The position numbers were made by a program, and so were the translations under genes. Below, piece after piece: positions 36,359 through 47,800 of a DNA stretch of 64,000 nt (position 1 is its first letter; each line of letters begins with the position of its first letter). Under the pieces are notes generated by a model. It was not told the DNA's origin, ran no database searches, and saw nothing but the letters and a program-made list of their open reading frames with translations. The stretch is from assembly GCF_001949145.1 (NCBI RefSeq), contig NW_019091355.1:4787842-4851841 (forward strand), written 5' to 3'. Source of the stretch: Acanthaster planci (taxonomy: Eukaryota > Echinodermata > Asteroidea > Valvatida > Acanthasteridae).

Positions 36359-39300
36359 CTAAGGAAGGTTTGTACACAACATAGTCCTGCACTTTTGTAA
36401 ATTTTTCTGACTTTTGTCAGTTTTCCTCTGTGACTCAGTGTTCATTGCTGATTCATTGTTATCATGTACATGTGCACAGCAATAAGAAAACATCAATCCC
36501 CCTCTCAGAAATATTTTCTGAATTCTAAATTCCGGGTACATAATTTGAACAGAAACACCTACATGTACCTGTATGCACTGAACCACGTCTTCGCTAGATG
36601 ACTTCACGGCTCAAGCACCCTCAGTTGTCCAGGGAAGCATGAATAAGTTTCCTTGTGTAAAAGCATGCACTTTTCAGTGCATTTAACCCAATAGGAAAGT
36701 ACATGTATGTAAAAGTGTTTTCATACAGTACATTGAAGAATACAAAGTTGAAGAAAAATTGTGGCTAAGAAAAATTCATTGCAGCTCCACTTTAATCACT
36801 CTTTGAAAAATTATACGGACAGTAAAATAAGCCAGCTCTGAATCCTCATTTCAGACAGGTGCAAGGCACAGAGGAGATATTTCTGACCAATCTGTCTAGA
36901 TTCTACCAAATACTTTCACTTCCTCATTTGAATACATGTGCCCTCTCTTTAAGTTCATTTCAAAGATCCACCTTCAAAATTAGTTGAACGGAGAACCAAT
37001 CGGAAATGGGTACACCAAACATTGCTGAAATCCATATTTTGTGAAGTATGGAACTAGAAACAACAGGATGCTGGTTTTCAAAATACCCCCCCCCCAAAAA
37101 AGCACAGAATGGAAATAAGTATATCCAAGGAAGCTCTTTTTTCTGTAAACTAAGGAGACAAAACTCAGCTAAATGACTGACCCACATACATAAATTGTAC
37201 ATGTACACGTATGTATGTATGTACAGTGTACTGTGCTTGCAGCAACAGAAATGGAGGATGACTCATGGAAAAATGAAATGAATCCTCGACAAAAATCTTT
37301 CAAATCCTCCTCGGCGATTTGCCCAGAGAAAGGGGGAGCATCTTTGAGACACAGGTGGGTAGAGACATGAACCAACAAACACAGTGGAGGAGGGGTGAGT
37401 CACAGCTTGCATTGTTATCTTTCACTGCCCCAAACACATTGCACTTAATCCCAGGGGGAATTTAATGATGGCGACTTGTCCACCTGAAGCTGTTGACAAG
37501 AGGGCAAGTTTATCAAAGACGGATTCCATAATTGAATGACCAACAGAGTACGGAGATGAAGGAAAAATTATTTGCTGCTACACTTACCAATCCTACTTAC
37601 TGTGTAAAATGAACCACGGGAAACCGCCCTCCAAGAGAAGGGTAACAAATACATGCATGCAACACTATCTACATATTAAAAAACAATCTGAGAAAACATC
37701 TTCAGCAAACAAATTTAACCCTCAGGGGCAATGCCTTTTTGGGGGTTTCCAGGGATGATCATCTCAAATTGCTTTCACTGTTCTGCCTAACTAACTAACT
37801 TACTACATGTACTTCAACTGCTACACTGCACACATAATACAGAGTATAAAACAATTAGAAACATTTCATAATAACAACAGCACTAATGATTTTTAATTTT
37901 TTCTGTAATTTTCTCGTCTCTCTTCCCATCCTCCTTTTTGTCGACATTTTGTCAGAAAAGAGAGAGGAGAATATCAAATTTAATTAAGAAAGAATTATTC
38001 AAAGGATTATAAACACCTAGTCAATGAACGGACACAGGCAATACAACGGCTAAAAATCGTAATGCGATACAAATGGAAAGATAATGCAAAGGGTCAATGA
38101 AACTCAGTTTGAGCAAGTTTCTGCTTCCTTTTAATTTAATAAAGTTATCTGACATGTCTTGTTGGTTACTCTCATTTGAAATGTGCCTTTTTTGAACGGT
38201 TTGAATTCTCCATGTTTTTTCCCACAAAAGTGATGTTGTGATTTCAACACAGAAAGAACCTGGTATTTAATTGGACTGAGGAGCTGTTCGAATTTTGAAC
38301 CCAAAATTTGTTCAATGGAAATACCTGTGAAAAAACCTTTGCCTACCGCCATGAACTGAAATAAAGTACATGAAACCAAAATGGACGAAAGCTACGCATA
38401 AAAATCGTAGCAAATTTTAGTGTAGAAAAAGCTGTAACACTGAGGCATCTGCCTCGGAGGATGTTATCCTTTTGCTTACAAAGATTCAAATCCATCAGCA
38501 TAAAAAATAAAAATGCACAAAAATACCCTGAAATGATGCCAAAAAAAATTGAAAAGTGGATAACAAACCGCACACAAGAACATTTACAACAACTGCATTA
38601 AAAACATTTAGACTGCACGGACCCTTTAACAAGATGTATGCATTTGTAGTGAATCCTCAATCTGATTTTCCGAAATCTTCCAATCGTCCTGGAAACGCTT
38701 CTTTGTAAGAGGGAAAAGCTGAGGTTCACTTACTTGGAGACTCACCTTCTTTCCCATGAGACTGGGAAACCCACACAGACACCTCAGGGTGGTGGCAGGA
38801 TTTGGTGATCCAAGCAGATAAACAAACCTAACCGAGTAACAATCTCCACAGAGTACTGAAAAACTCTTGAGCCCCAAAATGTCACGACATCCACGACAAG
38901 AAAACAAAAAATGTCCCGGCAGCAGATGCAGGTGTTCTCGAAGAGATGCAGCAAGGAAGGGATGGCTGAGGGATCAGTGGGCAATCACAGACTCTGACAT
39001 AATAAGGTCTCGCAAAGATCAGCGGAGATGTGAGCTACATTAGTTCCGCTACAGACCACAGATCTTTTTACCTCCGCTATGCTGACCCCCCCTCCCCTCT
39101 TGCCACAAGACGCTCACGCATGAATCAATAATGAGCCGGTGCAATCAGTGTAGAGGTTTTTTTATCCAGAGAGAATCCATGGAATTCCACAACCAAAAAT
39201 GGGTTCAGTTTACTGACGACCAGCGCATATCAACCATCTCCCTGGAAAGAAAAAAAATTTTCATCCATATGGATATTTTTGTCCTTTCCTCAAACTGACA

Positions 39301-40064
39301 GATGAAGAAACATCTGAAGGGTGTCTAGCTGGCGCAGGTGGATTGAAATAACCCCTAGGAGTAACCTCTTGAAAAATGCTTAATGAGGCAAGTTCAGTCG
39401 AGTTTGTGCCAATCAGCTCATCATTGAAAATTTTTTTAATTCACAAGACTGACAATGTGCACATGAATAAACACAGCACTGCATCTCTCCCGGCCGGCCG
39501 AGGACAACCTCTCCTCAAAAGGTGTTTGTGCATGGGTGACAGAGGTGTGTTAGTCTTTCAAAAAGGTGACGCTACTGATGACTGGCAGCCATCTTGGACG
39601 GTACCACTTTTGAGGATGGGTGCTTCTGCCTTCAGCGGGCAAATCAAGATGCCTCTTTGCACACTGCTCGAGACATTCAATCAGATGTTACATCCAAAGA
39701 AAAAACTACTACACATATTAACAATACACATTACACAACCCTGAAGTACTGAAACCTTCTCTCCCTCCCCATAAACAAATGTCAAATTGAAATGTCACCT
39801 CATGTACTTCAGAGCAGACATTCAGCAGTTTTTATTGGTCATGCTTGATGTATTCTGACCTTCATGCTTAACCCCTTATTACATTAATCCTTGAACTCAT
39901 TCATTACATACATGTATACGCACACCCCCCCTCGTGCAAAAATGGGTGCTGAGCATGGAATGAGGATTTTTAGCTTAAAATTTTGTTTCATCCGTTTCTT
40001 TTCCTGAGAGCTTTCAGCAGAGTAGCCTTCCATATTAGTAGTAATAGTAAAGTTGTACATAGGT
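36359..40064. other. Non-coding; one weak minus-strand exon candidate
   Basis: Mostly AT-rich. On the minus strand, strong donor-like words AAG|GTGAGT (about 38752) and CAA|GTAAGT (about 38737) follow an open Cys-rich frame (38740-38984), but I find no acceptor and no recognised protein. CCGGCCGGCC lies near 39490. TACATG words are present near 36560, 36703, 37200 and 37806. Confidence 0.4.
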
Positions 40065-40208
40065 CAGTCTACAGATTTTGGGGTCCGACGTGACATTCTT
40101 CCGTCCCTATTACAGCTTACATGTACATGTGTTCAACGACAAGAGATATATCACTGAAATTGATTTCAAAACTATTTTCATTTGTTTGTCAGGTAATTTG
40201 CATTACTT
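40065..40208 (+). repeat. Dispersed repeat, copy 3
   Basis: Matches the first half of copy 2: GTCTACAGATTTTGGGGTCC, GACGTGACAT, CCGTCCCTATTACA, then ACTGAAATTGATTTCAAAAC and a TTTGTCAGG tail. The similarity fades after 40208, where copy 2 continues into the part shared with copy 1. A TACATGTACATGTG tract has been inserted or has expanded at 40119-40130, absent from copy 2. Confidence 0.55.
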
Positions 40209-40539
40209 ATTCAATCTTAGAAATTATAAAGACTGAGTTCTATCGATTCAAAAATCATACGCCAAGTGTAACAGTGATGGGTGGAAAATTGGTACCCAAA
40301 TTTACAGAATGACCCCCATTATCAACAGGCTGACTCATACATACATGTATGTAGGCCTACCGGTATGTGATGCCAGCACACACTACACTAACAAGCTAAA
40401 AAGCTGGCTCAACATCTGCTACTATTTGGATAAACAGTGTATCAGAAAGATCTAACATTTTGCATGCACTGACTTAATTGAAGTGCTCCAAGAATAGAGA
40501 AGACACAACACAGTCAAGTGGGTGTGGACATCAGCGTGC

Positions 40540-40626
40540 ACATGCATGTGCAATGTATGTATGTACATGTGCATGTACAATGTACATGTCAATGTACATG
40601 TCAGTGTACATGTACAATGTACATGC
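40540..40626. repeat. 12-bp tandem AATGTACATGTC
   Basis: Four 12-bp units at 40579-40626 (two perfect, two with one or two changes), preceded by looser CATGTAC words from about 40540. This gives mirrored Val/Cys/Thr-rich pseudo-frames on both strands. Confidence 0.85.
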
Positions 40627-40744
40627 TTAACCCTGACAGTGCTCAATCCAACAATTTCAAAACGATTTTTAAAGGTGAATTTTGTACTGCAAGTGACTGG
40701 AAGTGAAAGTTATGGCTACATGTGTATACTGTAGATAAATAGCT

Positions 40745-41035
40745 TTAAAAAATGGCTGTACGCAGCTCTAAAAAAAACCCAGAAATGTAATCTAAAATGG
40801 CTACATCTAACAAATTGGCTGTGGCATTTGGTTGCCATTATAGTGTGCAAAATGGCTACACATGGTAACTTACACATTTGTAAATCACTCCTAAAAAAAA
40901 GAAAAATGCTGCCAAAATGGCTGATCATGAATTAAAAATGTGTCCATGGAAAGTTGGTGTGAAAAATTACCATGACTACCATTTTCCGACCATTTTGTGC
41001 TGCCGTGGGCATCAGTGCAGTTCCATTTTGACGAT
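40745..41035. promoter_or_regulatory. Cluster of AAATGGCT words
   Basis: AAATGGCT occurs four times on the plus strand (about 40750, 40794, 40851, 40916), and CCATTTT occurs three times on the same strand (about 40979, 40992, 41022), representing the inverse. AAAATGGC resembles the YY1 core. Spacing is irregular, so this is not a simple tandem repeat. It could be a decayed repeat array or a binding-site cluster. Confidence 0.2.
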
Positions 41036-41776
41036 GTACCAGTGCGTATGTACCATTCACATAAAAAGATTTATTCTGAATTTTTTTTAATCTATTCACT
41101 TGAGCATTTTGTGTCAAAGGAAAACAATTGGATAGACTAATCAGAGTCAGGTGTGTTTTTAGGTGACAATTTTAAGGAAATCCCTGCTCAAATCGCTCCT
41201 GGACTTGTGAACTGTAAACACACCTATTAGTCACCTATAATGATCAATGAGTCATACAACGATTAACATCGCCCCTCCCCATTGGCCTTTTCATTAAGCC
41301 ACCCAGCACATGCAGCATGTTCCAAAAACTGGACAAAAAAATTCTTAATACATGTGTGGTGACTCCCCAAGGAAAACTGGTCACAAGGTTCATGTGCATT
41401 GATGTATGGGGCATTTTTTTAATGAAAAGAGAACGAAAGTCAGACAGAGGACCAAATTTGAAAGTCTGTTCGTAGCGGACAATGTGTCATTAGATTTTCT
41501 ATCAAGCACAAATACAGGTATGTGCTTCTGAGAAAGTGAACTGCTGCACATTTATTTGTCAACTGGTACCTTCCATTCTACAGTAATGCTTATACTGGTA
41601 ACCGGGCAATTGTGCCTAACATACGTAAAGCAATGCCCCTTAGAGTGCATCACTACATGTAAGTGCGACGCATATTTAATATTTTGCTATTAAAAATTTC
41701 AGAGAGTTCTACATAAATACACGTATGTAATGTTACGCAAAACATGCAGTTTATAGCAGCTTTCAATATTCTTTTA
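41036..41776. other. Non-coding spacer
   Basis: AT-rich. A short inverted pair AGGTGTGTTT (about 41150) / AAACACACCT (about 41216) brackets 57 bp. No gene is seen. Confidence 0.5.
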
Positions 41777-42058
41777 ATGAAATTGCTCACATTCTTACAT
41801 CTGAGGATTGTTCCAAGGGGAATGAGAACTTTGGTTCCTGAGCTAAAGATATGTGTAAGTTTAGATTGTAATGAAATTGCTCACATTCTTACATCTGAGG
41901 ATTGTTCCAAGGGGAATGAGAACTTTGGTTCCTGTGCTAAAGATATGTGTAAGTTTAGATTGTAATGAAATTGCTCACATTCTTACATCTGAGGATTGTT
42001 CCAAGGGGAATGAGAACTTTGGTTCCTGAGCTAAACATACGTGTAAGTTTAGATTATA
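41777..42058. repeat. Three-copy 94-bp tandem repeat
   Basis: Copies start at 41777, 41871 and 41965 with an exact 94-bp period. Copy 2 differs from copy 1 at one base (GAGC to GTGC). Copy 3 differs at three or four bases near its end (AAAC, ACGTG, GATTATA). Because 94 is not divisible by 3, successive copies are read in different frames, so the Met-Lys-Leu-rich frames spanning it are not protein repeats. The low divergence implies recent amplification. Each unit contains GTAAGTTTAG near its end. Confidence 0.95.
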
Positions 42059-43119
42059 ATGATGACTCATTTTTCGAAACCCAGTTCTGTACAAAACATT
42101 CATCTATAAAAGCACGCCCAAAAGTATCATGGAATTGGCCCTTATGATTCTGCAATGCAAACAAGGAAGTACCCCACACGTAAATGTATGCAAATGTAAT
42201 TTTTTTCCTTTCTTCTGCAACACTGCTCTCGGGAATAAAAGGTTAAGAACCTAAAGGAAAGTAACAAACAAGACTAGAGTTCCAACTCTATCCTGAAATC
42301 ATTCTCTTTGTTTACAGTTTGGTTTCTAGCAGTCAAAACATACTGAAATAACAATGCCATGTACAACTACAGTTGCATTTCCCCCCTGTCAAAGAGTGAA
42401 CACATTCAAAGGGTAGAAAAAACCTGAGCTACAGTATTTGATCAATACAACGGGAAGCAAAACATACAGGTAGCTATGGGCTACTCGCTTATTACTCAAC
42501 AGTGACTCATCAACAAGAAGACTCAACACAGCTAATGCAGAACCATATTTTAAGACAGACGCATACATGTACATGTACCAGTATATTCTTCATCAACTGC
42601 TCTTTTCAAAGAGACGGGAAATGTACTGCAGCTAATCACATTCATAAGCTGCACTTGCAGAATACGCCATGCATCTTCACCAACCCTCAGGGCTACTTTG
42701 AAGTCTTTTCATCATAATCTTTTCCCCGCACTCTCTCTGATCGAGCTTTGGATCAAAGCGATATGCTTTAAGCTTCCTTCCTAAGCGTCTTCTCTCCTGT
42801 TTGCCTTTTCATAAACAAACAGCGTCTCTCCGCTGAGGGCATTCAGATTGAATTGAATCTTTGCACATCCAATTTGGGAATCAAAAAAAGGCAGCTGAAA
42901 GATTCATAAAGATTTGTATCATTCCCTTGCTCTCCAGCAGGACTTACGTGCACATACATGTATGTTCTGGAAAATATAGCAGAGAACAAGTTAACCATAT
43001 TTCCCTTGGCAATTTAGGCTAATTAATGTAGCCATCTCTGGATATCCTTACAAAATGAAGTATTTGTATTACATACTTGAAAAAAAGGAATCCCTCTTGG
43101 TCATGATGAAACCTGGAGT
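42059..43119. other. Non-coding, no gene recognised
   Basis: AT-rich with TACATG words near 42566 and 42955. No splice-supported frame. Confidence 0.5.
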
Positions 43120-43206
43120 GTTGAATCCAGCAATTTACATGTTCAATCCACCACTTTAAATATTAAATCCAACATTTAAAGAATTGACACAACAATTTAA
43201 GAGTTA
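43120..43206. repeat. Degenerate ~21-bp tandem repeat
   Basis: Units begin at 43120 (GTTGAATCCA), 43141 (GTTCAATCCA), 43162 (ATTAAATCCA), 43182 (AATTGACACA) and possibly 43202. Each is followed by an ACTTTAAA/AATTTAAG-like tail. The spacing is 20-21 bp with considerable decay. Confidence 0.6.
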
Positions 43207-44603
43207 ATTTTCCTTGAAACTTTCCTTTCCTGAATATAGTTTAATGAACATTTCAAAGACTGAACCAACAATGCTAATGCTGCACTTGAAGTTTGTAATG
43301 CTAGATTGAACATATTCAAAGCATTGTGACTGCGGAGTACATTTAAACATAGGCTTCAAAACTTCTGTACTTAGAATGTACATGTAGGTAAGCAAAGTCT
43401 GAGCATTTCGGAATCCAACCACCTTTGCAATCCAGGAGCTCAAGTATGACATCAGCTCCTCTCAAATCTTCTCCTCCCCTCACCTAATCAACCCTTCTCC
43501 CTTGGTGGTCCCCTTCCCTCTCTGCAAACAGTCCCTTATCTTTTGCTCACCAGTTTTCCTTCTTCACCTCACCTGATGCAACTTGGGATTTCGGTGACCT
43601 GTGACCATTAACAGATTTTCTCCAATGATTGTCATAATGGGACAAACCACCAAAAGGGATGTACAGTGAACCATGACATTGTTGCCGAAAATTTCATGCT
43701 TATAGGAAAAATTTACGGGCATGTGCATGCATGGTGCCAAAATGTAACGGAAAATTTCCGAGGAAATATCTGCAATCAGTTTATTGCACTGTCTGAATTG
43801 CACTCAATTTCACTGTACCATGCTGGCTTACCAAGGATGAAGGATACTGTTCAATAATTTCTACAGCAAAGTCAGACGATTTTGACATACCGGTATGTTA
43901 CATAAAAAAATCAATTTGTGCAGATGTACAAAATGAGATTCTGCATGTAACCGTTTATTAGTAGTCGTAACACATCAACAATGTTTACATGTACGGCAGT
44001 TGTAAATTCCTTTCACTTCATCTACATGCATAAAATGCAAGATATTAAAATTGAAATTTATACCAACTGAGGTGAAATTCAAGCCTTAACAAAAAGTCTC
44101 ATGAATCAACCATGATGATTATATTCCCCTTTAGACACCGGTACAGGTTTGCTTAAACCAAAGATTAAAGTGCTTTCTGAATGATGATTAAATCATTCAC
44201 AAAAGCCCAACTAATAATAAACTGCCCACTGCTAAAACACAGAAGAACCCACCCGAAGTTAATTGAATGGCGAGATATTGATTGTACAGATGTCTGAAGT
44301 GCATGTGTGTACATTAGACATGGGGGGGGCTTGCTGACGACTGTCGAGTATTCTACATCAGCTCATTTGGTGCAGACAGCTGCAGAGCTGGGCCCTGCGC
44401 ACATTATTACTAGCAGACTGCCACACCCCATGATGATTTGGATTGGTTCACCAGGTTGCCAACAGAGGGCAGCATTGATAGTACAGGGTGGCAGAGTGTA
44501 CCATGTACACACACTGTACATACATGTACAAGTATTTGCATTTTTTTTAATATTTGGGCTTACATTGTAACTGTACATGTATATATTTGCAGACTGCTGA
44601 TTA
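43207..44603. other. Non-coding; one CTCF-like word
   Basis: No gene. A CTCF-like word, CCAACAGAGGGCAGCA (44459-44474), fits the published core consensus CCASYAGRKGGCRS with one mismatch. A GGGGGGG run lies near 44323. Opposed frames at 44307-44623 lack motifs. Confidence 0.4.
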
Positions 44604-44810
44604 GTATAGCATAATTCGACCACCAGAATTCGAAGCCATTACTGAGGTGGCACAACGCTCGTGGACAGGTGGTAGCGCGCATTACATGTACACGCCTCTC
44701 CGACCAACAGAGTGTCGTGATTTGCTAAATGCACGCGCCCGTCAAGCTGAAGAATGTGCGTTTGAGTGCGGCGCCATCGCAATTAGGGCGTCGAATCGGA
44801 TTAGTCTATA
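44604..44810 (+). repeat. CpG-rich dispersed repeat, copy B
   Basis: Read on the plus strand it matches the minus strand of 14615-14798: GAAGCCATTACTG, TGGACAGG, CGCGCATTACATGTACACGC, CTCCGACCAACAGAGTG, TGCGTTTGAGTGCG and GGATTAGTCTAT, in the same order. It holds about nineteen CpGs in roughly 190 bp while its flanks have few. The 61-codon plus frame here (44647-44832) is therefore repeat sequence, not a gene. Ends are approximate. Confidence 0.6.
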
Positions 44811-47800
44811 CATTCTAGTATGTAAGATATGATGTGCTCCTTCTTAACACTGTAATCGTGTACACATACCACTACAGGTACTTATCTAACTCACTGTGAC
44901 AATACAAAATAATGTAAACACCCCATCAAATAGTATGTCCATGTACCCGGAAGAGAGAATTTGGCCCTTCACATACATGTACATGTACCTACATGTACAT
45001 GTACATATTGCGTGTCACTTTTGTGGGAGCATATCTGCTTATTTTCAAACCAATGTAAAAGTTTGAGATTCCTGACTGTTGGCAGAACTAATGGAGTCCG
45101 TATTTTGCATGCACCAAATACACAAACTGAGAAAATTACAGAGATGGTCTAATTTCAGTTTCCTGGGCAGCACAACCTTTACCACAAAAGAAAACAAAAC
45201 ATCCCTACGGAGTCTGAGCTCCCTGCACCCAGTAGCTCCCACCAGGCCTAAATGGATCTGGACCTTCTGCATTCTCCAAATAAACCTGGAATTATTCTTT
45301 CCAGCCCAGTACTGCCAATTGCTTCCTCAATATGCCCTACCACTTCCGCTTTCCATTACCTAGCTCTGATGTTGGCAATGAATCATGTTGAAATGCACTG
45401 TTGACATACAAACTAGTCACAAATAGGGACTCTATGAATAAGCTCCATGTAATTGTCCCATCCATCAAATTACTAGAGTGCTAACTACATTGTACATGTG
45501 TACATTTACTGTATGTAGTGGTTCCCTGCAGAGAGAAATGTTGGCACCTCCTGGGCACAGACAGTTTGAATTCGTGACCACATTTGTCGAACATTGTGAA
45601 AAGAGACGGAACAAATTTCAAACAATGTACTCCAAATGCAACGTGCAAATGCAACATGCAAGTACAACACAGTCTGGGGTTTTTTGTTACCTTGGTATGA
45701 CGCAAGAAACAGCCACAGTAAAATGCATCTGCAGAGCTATGTGCGGGCATCTGCATTGCTTACACCGAATGAAATGTAATGCTATTTCATGTATACTAAT
45801 TTTGCACTTAAGTTTCTGCTGGTGCTTTATTGATGTATCATTTCAGAATACAGATGTACATGTAGATACGCACAAATAGCCACGAGTGCAAAAGCCGTAC
45901 AAAATTTCAAGTTTTCCAAACAGATACAAGAATTGGACCCACACAGCAGGCATCAATTTACACAAGTGAGCACTCTAGCTCTGTGGACTACACAGAGTTC
46001 TGAACAGAGACCATTTATTACAGTTCTTAGACCAGATGTTTACATTTTTATTTACATGAACTTCTGGTACAGCATGTACATGTACATGCATATGGACATT
46101 TGTGTCTGCATTGTTCACTAGGTGCAAGGGTTGGGCCTGAGTCTTGGTCTTAAGCCAAGAATTTTTGTGCATGTGCTGCATTCCTGGATTCTTTCCCAGC
46201 TTCATGTAAAAGGAATCGGTTGGTGTGCGATAGACCGAAATGTTGGGTTTGCACCTGCATGCACATGAGGGCGAAACGGGCAAAGCGTTACTTAGGTTGC
46301 ACCTGTACCCTTGACAGAGGTAATGTATGCTGTCAAATGGCAGTTGCAACAATGGACAAACTTTTAGAATTATGCAAACGGTCACTGTCGCCTTTCGGTG
46401 AGCTACAGTAAATGCACATATGTGATAGACTGGTACATGTACGTCATTAGAATCTCTGAGTTTAATGTAAAGTACATGTACCGTACACAAAGTTATATCA
46501 GTTACATTGGGGGGTCAAAATGGTTTGTGGTGATTTGCAAAGAGGACTTTTTTATAAGCTTGCCTTTTGTGAACAAACGAAATAAATTATGCATCTCTTG
46601 CCCAAGTCTTTTTTGTCAAATCAAGATGATTTTGAGATTTGAACAAAGTTGACAGTATTGCAGCGTCAGCATCAAAATTTTCAAACTGTCAAAACCCTTA
46701 TATAAATCTACTCCAAGCCCTGAGTTTAACCAAGTAAACTGCACACTGTGCAAATGTTTAGGTGAAAATTTATAGCTCAGCAAAAATGCAGCTAAGGGAA
46801 ATTGTCCAGCTAAGCATGCCCAAAATGATACCAGACACGATTTTGTGTAATGCTTCAATGCAATACATAATCCTGAGTGACTGGTATTGCGTTGAACCAA
46901 ACATGTACCGGTACATGCTTGGTGCTTAACACTGGATTACTGAGCAAGCCTAAGATACTGGTATTTGCCGCAAGGTACCAGACCAGTCAAGTGTCATGCC
47001 TCTCCCAAATAAGAAAATCACCTCCACTGCTTTTCTGACACATCTCGGGAAGGCCAAATGCAGGTACATGATTACACCATCACGTACCGTTACATCAACT
47101 ACAATGTAAGTCGCAATTGAACGGTACCCTTCTGTCTGGCAAACCAGGCTAATCGCATTTACAACTCAGCCTGAACATTATTATTACCCTGGATAATGTT
47201 ACACTCCCTGCTGCGTTGCACAGGGCTTGCACATGCATGTCCTATAGTCCCATTCGCCTACACTTTACAATACCCTTGTTTTCACCAACTTGTTTCACTT
47301 TCCCCCAAGTCTAGTGTAGCGATGTCAAATTTTGTCCACATTCATGCACTTAACAAAATCCAAAACAAAACATAAACAGAATGATAAATGACCAGACTTT
47401 GAAATCCGAGGAGTACCAATGACAGTTGGTGAAAAGCAGAGTCAATTTCACCGCCGGAAAAGATTCAGACCTTGCCAGTTCCTACCAACAGTGTCTTTAG
47501 GGCTTCCATGTAAATCTGTCAACAAATGCATATCAAAATGTGCCCCCACTCCGTACATATGTACATGTTCATTCAGATGGGGAGCAGTATCACGCCCGTT
47601 AGTTCAATGTTGCATATCGAAAGCACGCCCACTCATACATACATGTACAATCTGACTGTAAGCTCAAGACCAGGGATAAAAGCCGTCTGGCTGAATAATG
47701 CGGTAGACATGAAAGCATATTTCATTTTGTCTGCTCCAATATTTGCAGCTAGCCTTGGATAGATGTGGGCCTACATGTATATGTACGTCATGTATCTTTT

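Noticed and set aside
38626-38984. Cys-rich minus-strand exon with GTGAGT/GTAAGT donors
   Set aside because: Good donor words, but no acceptor, no recognised protein and two competing frames. Left as a note in the regional entry.
41777-42058. Possible CRISPR array
   Set aside because: Direct 94-bp copies with no spacers in animal DNA. An ordinary tandem repeat.
41744-42147. Frames with repeating KLLTFLHLRIVPRG
   Set aside because: This is the 94-bp DNA tandem repeat. The period is not a multiple of three, so it is not a protein repeat.
45975-46490. 171-codon minus-strand frame
   Set aside because: Contains TACATG-derived HVHVH segments, no recognised motif and no splice context. Composition explains it.
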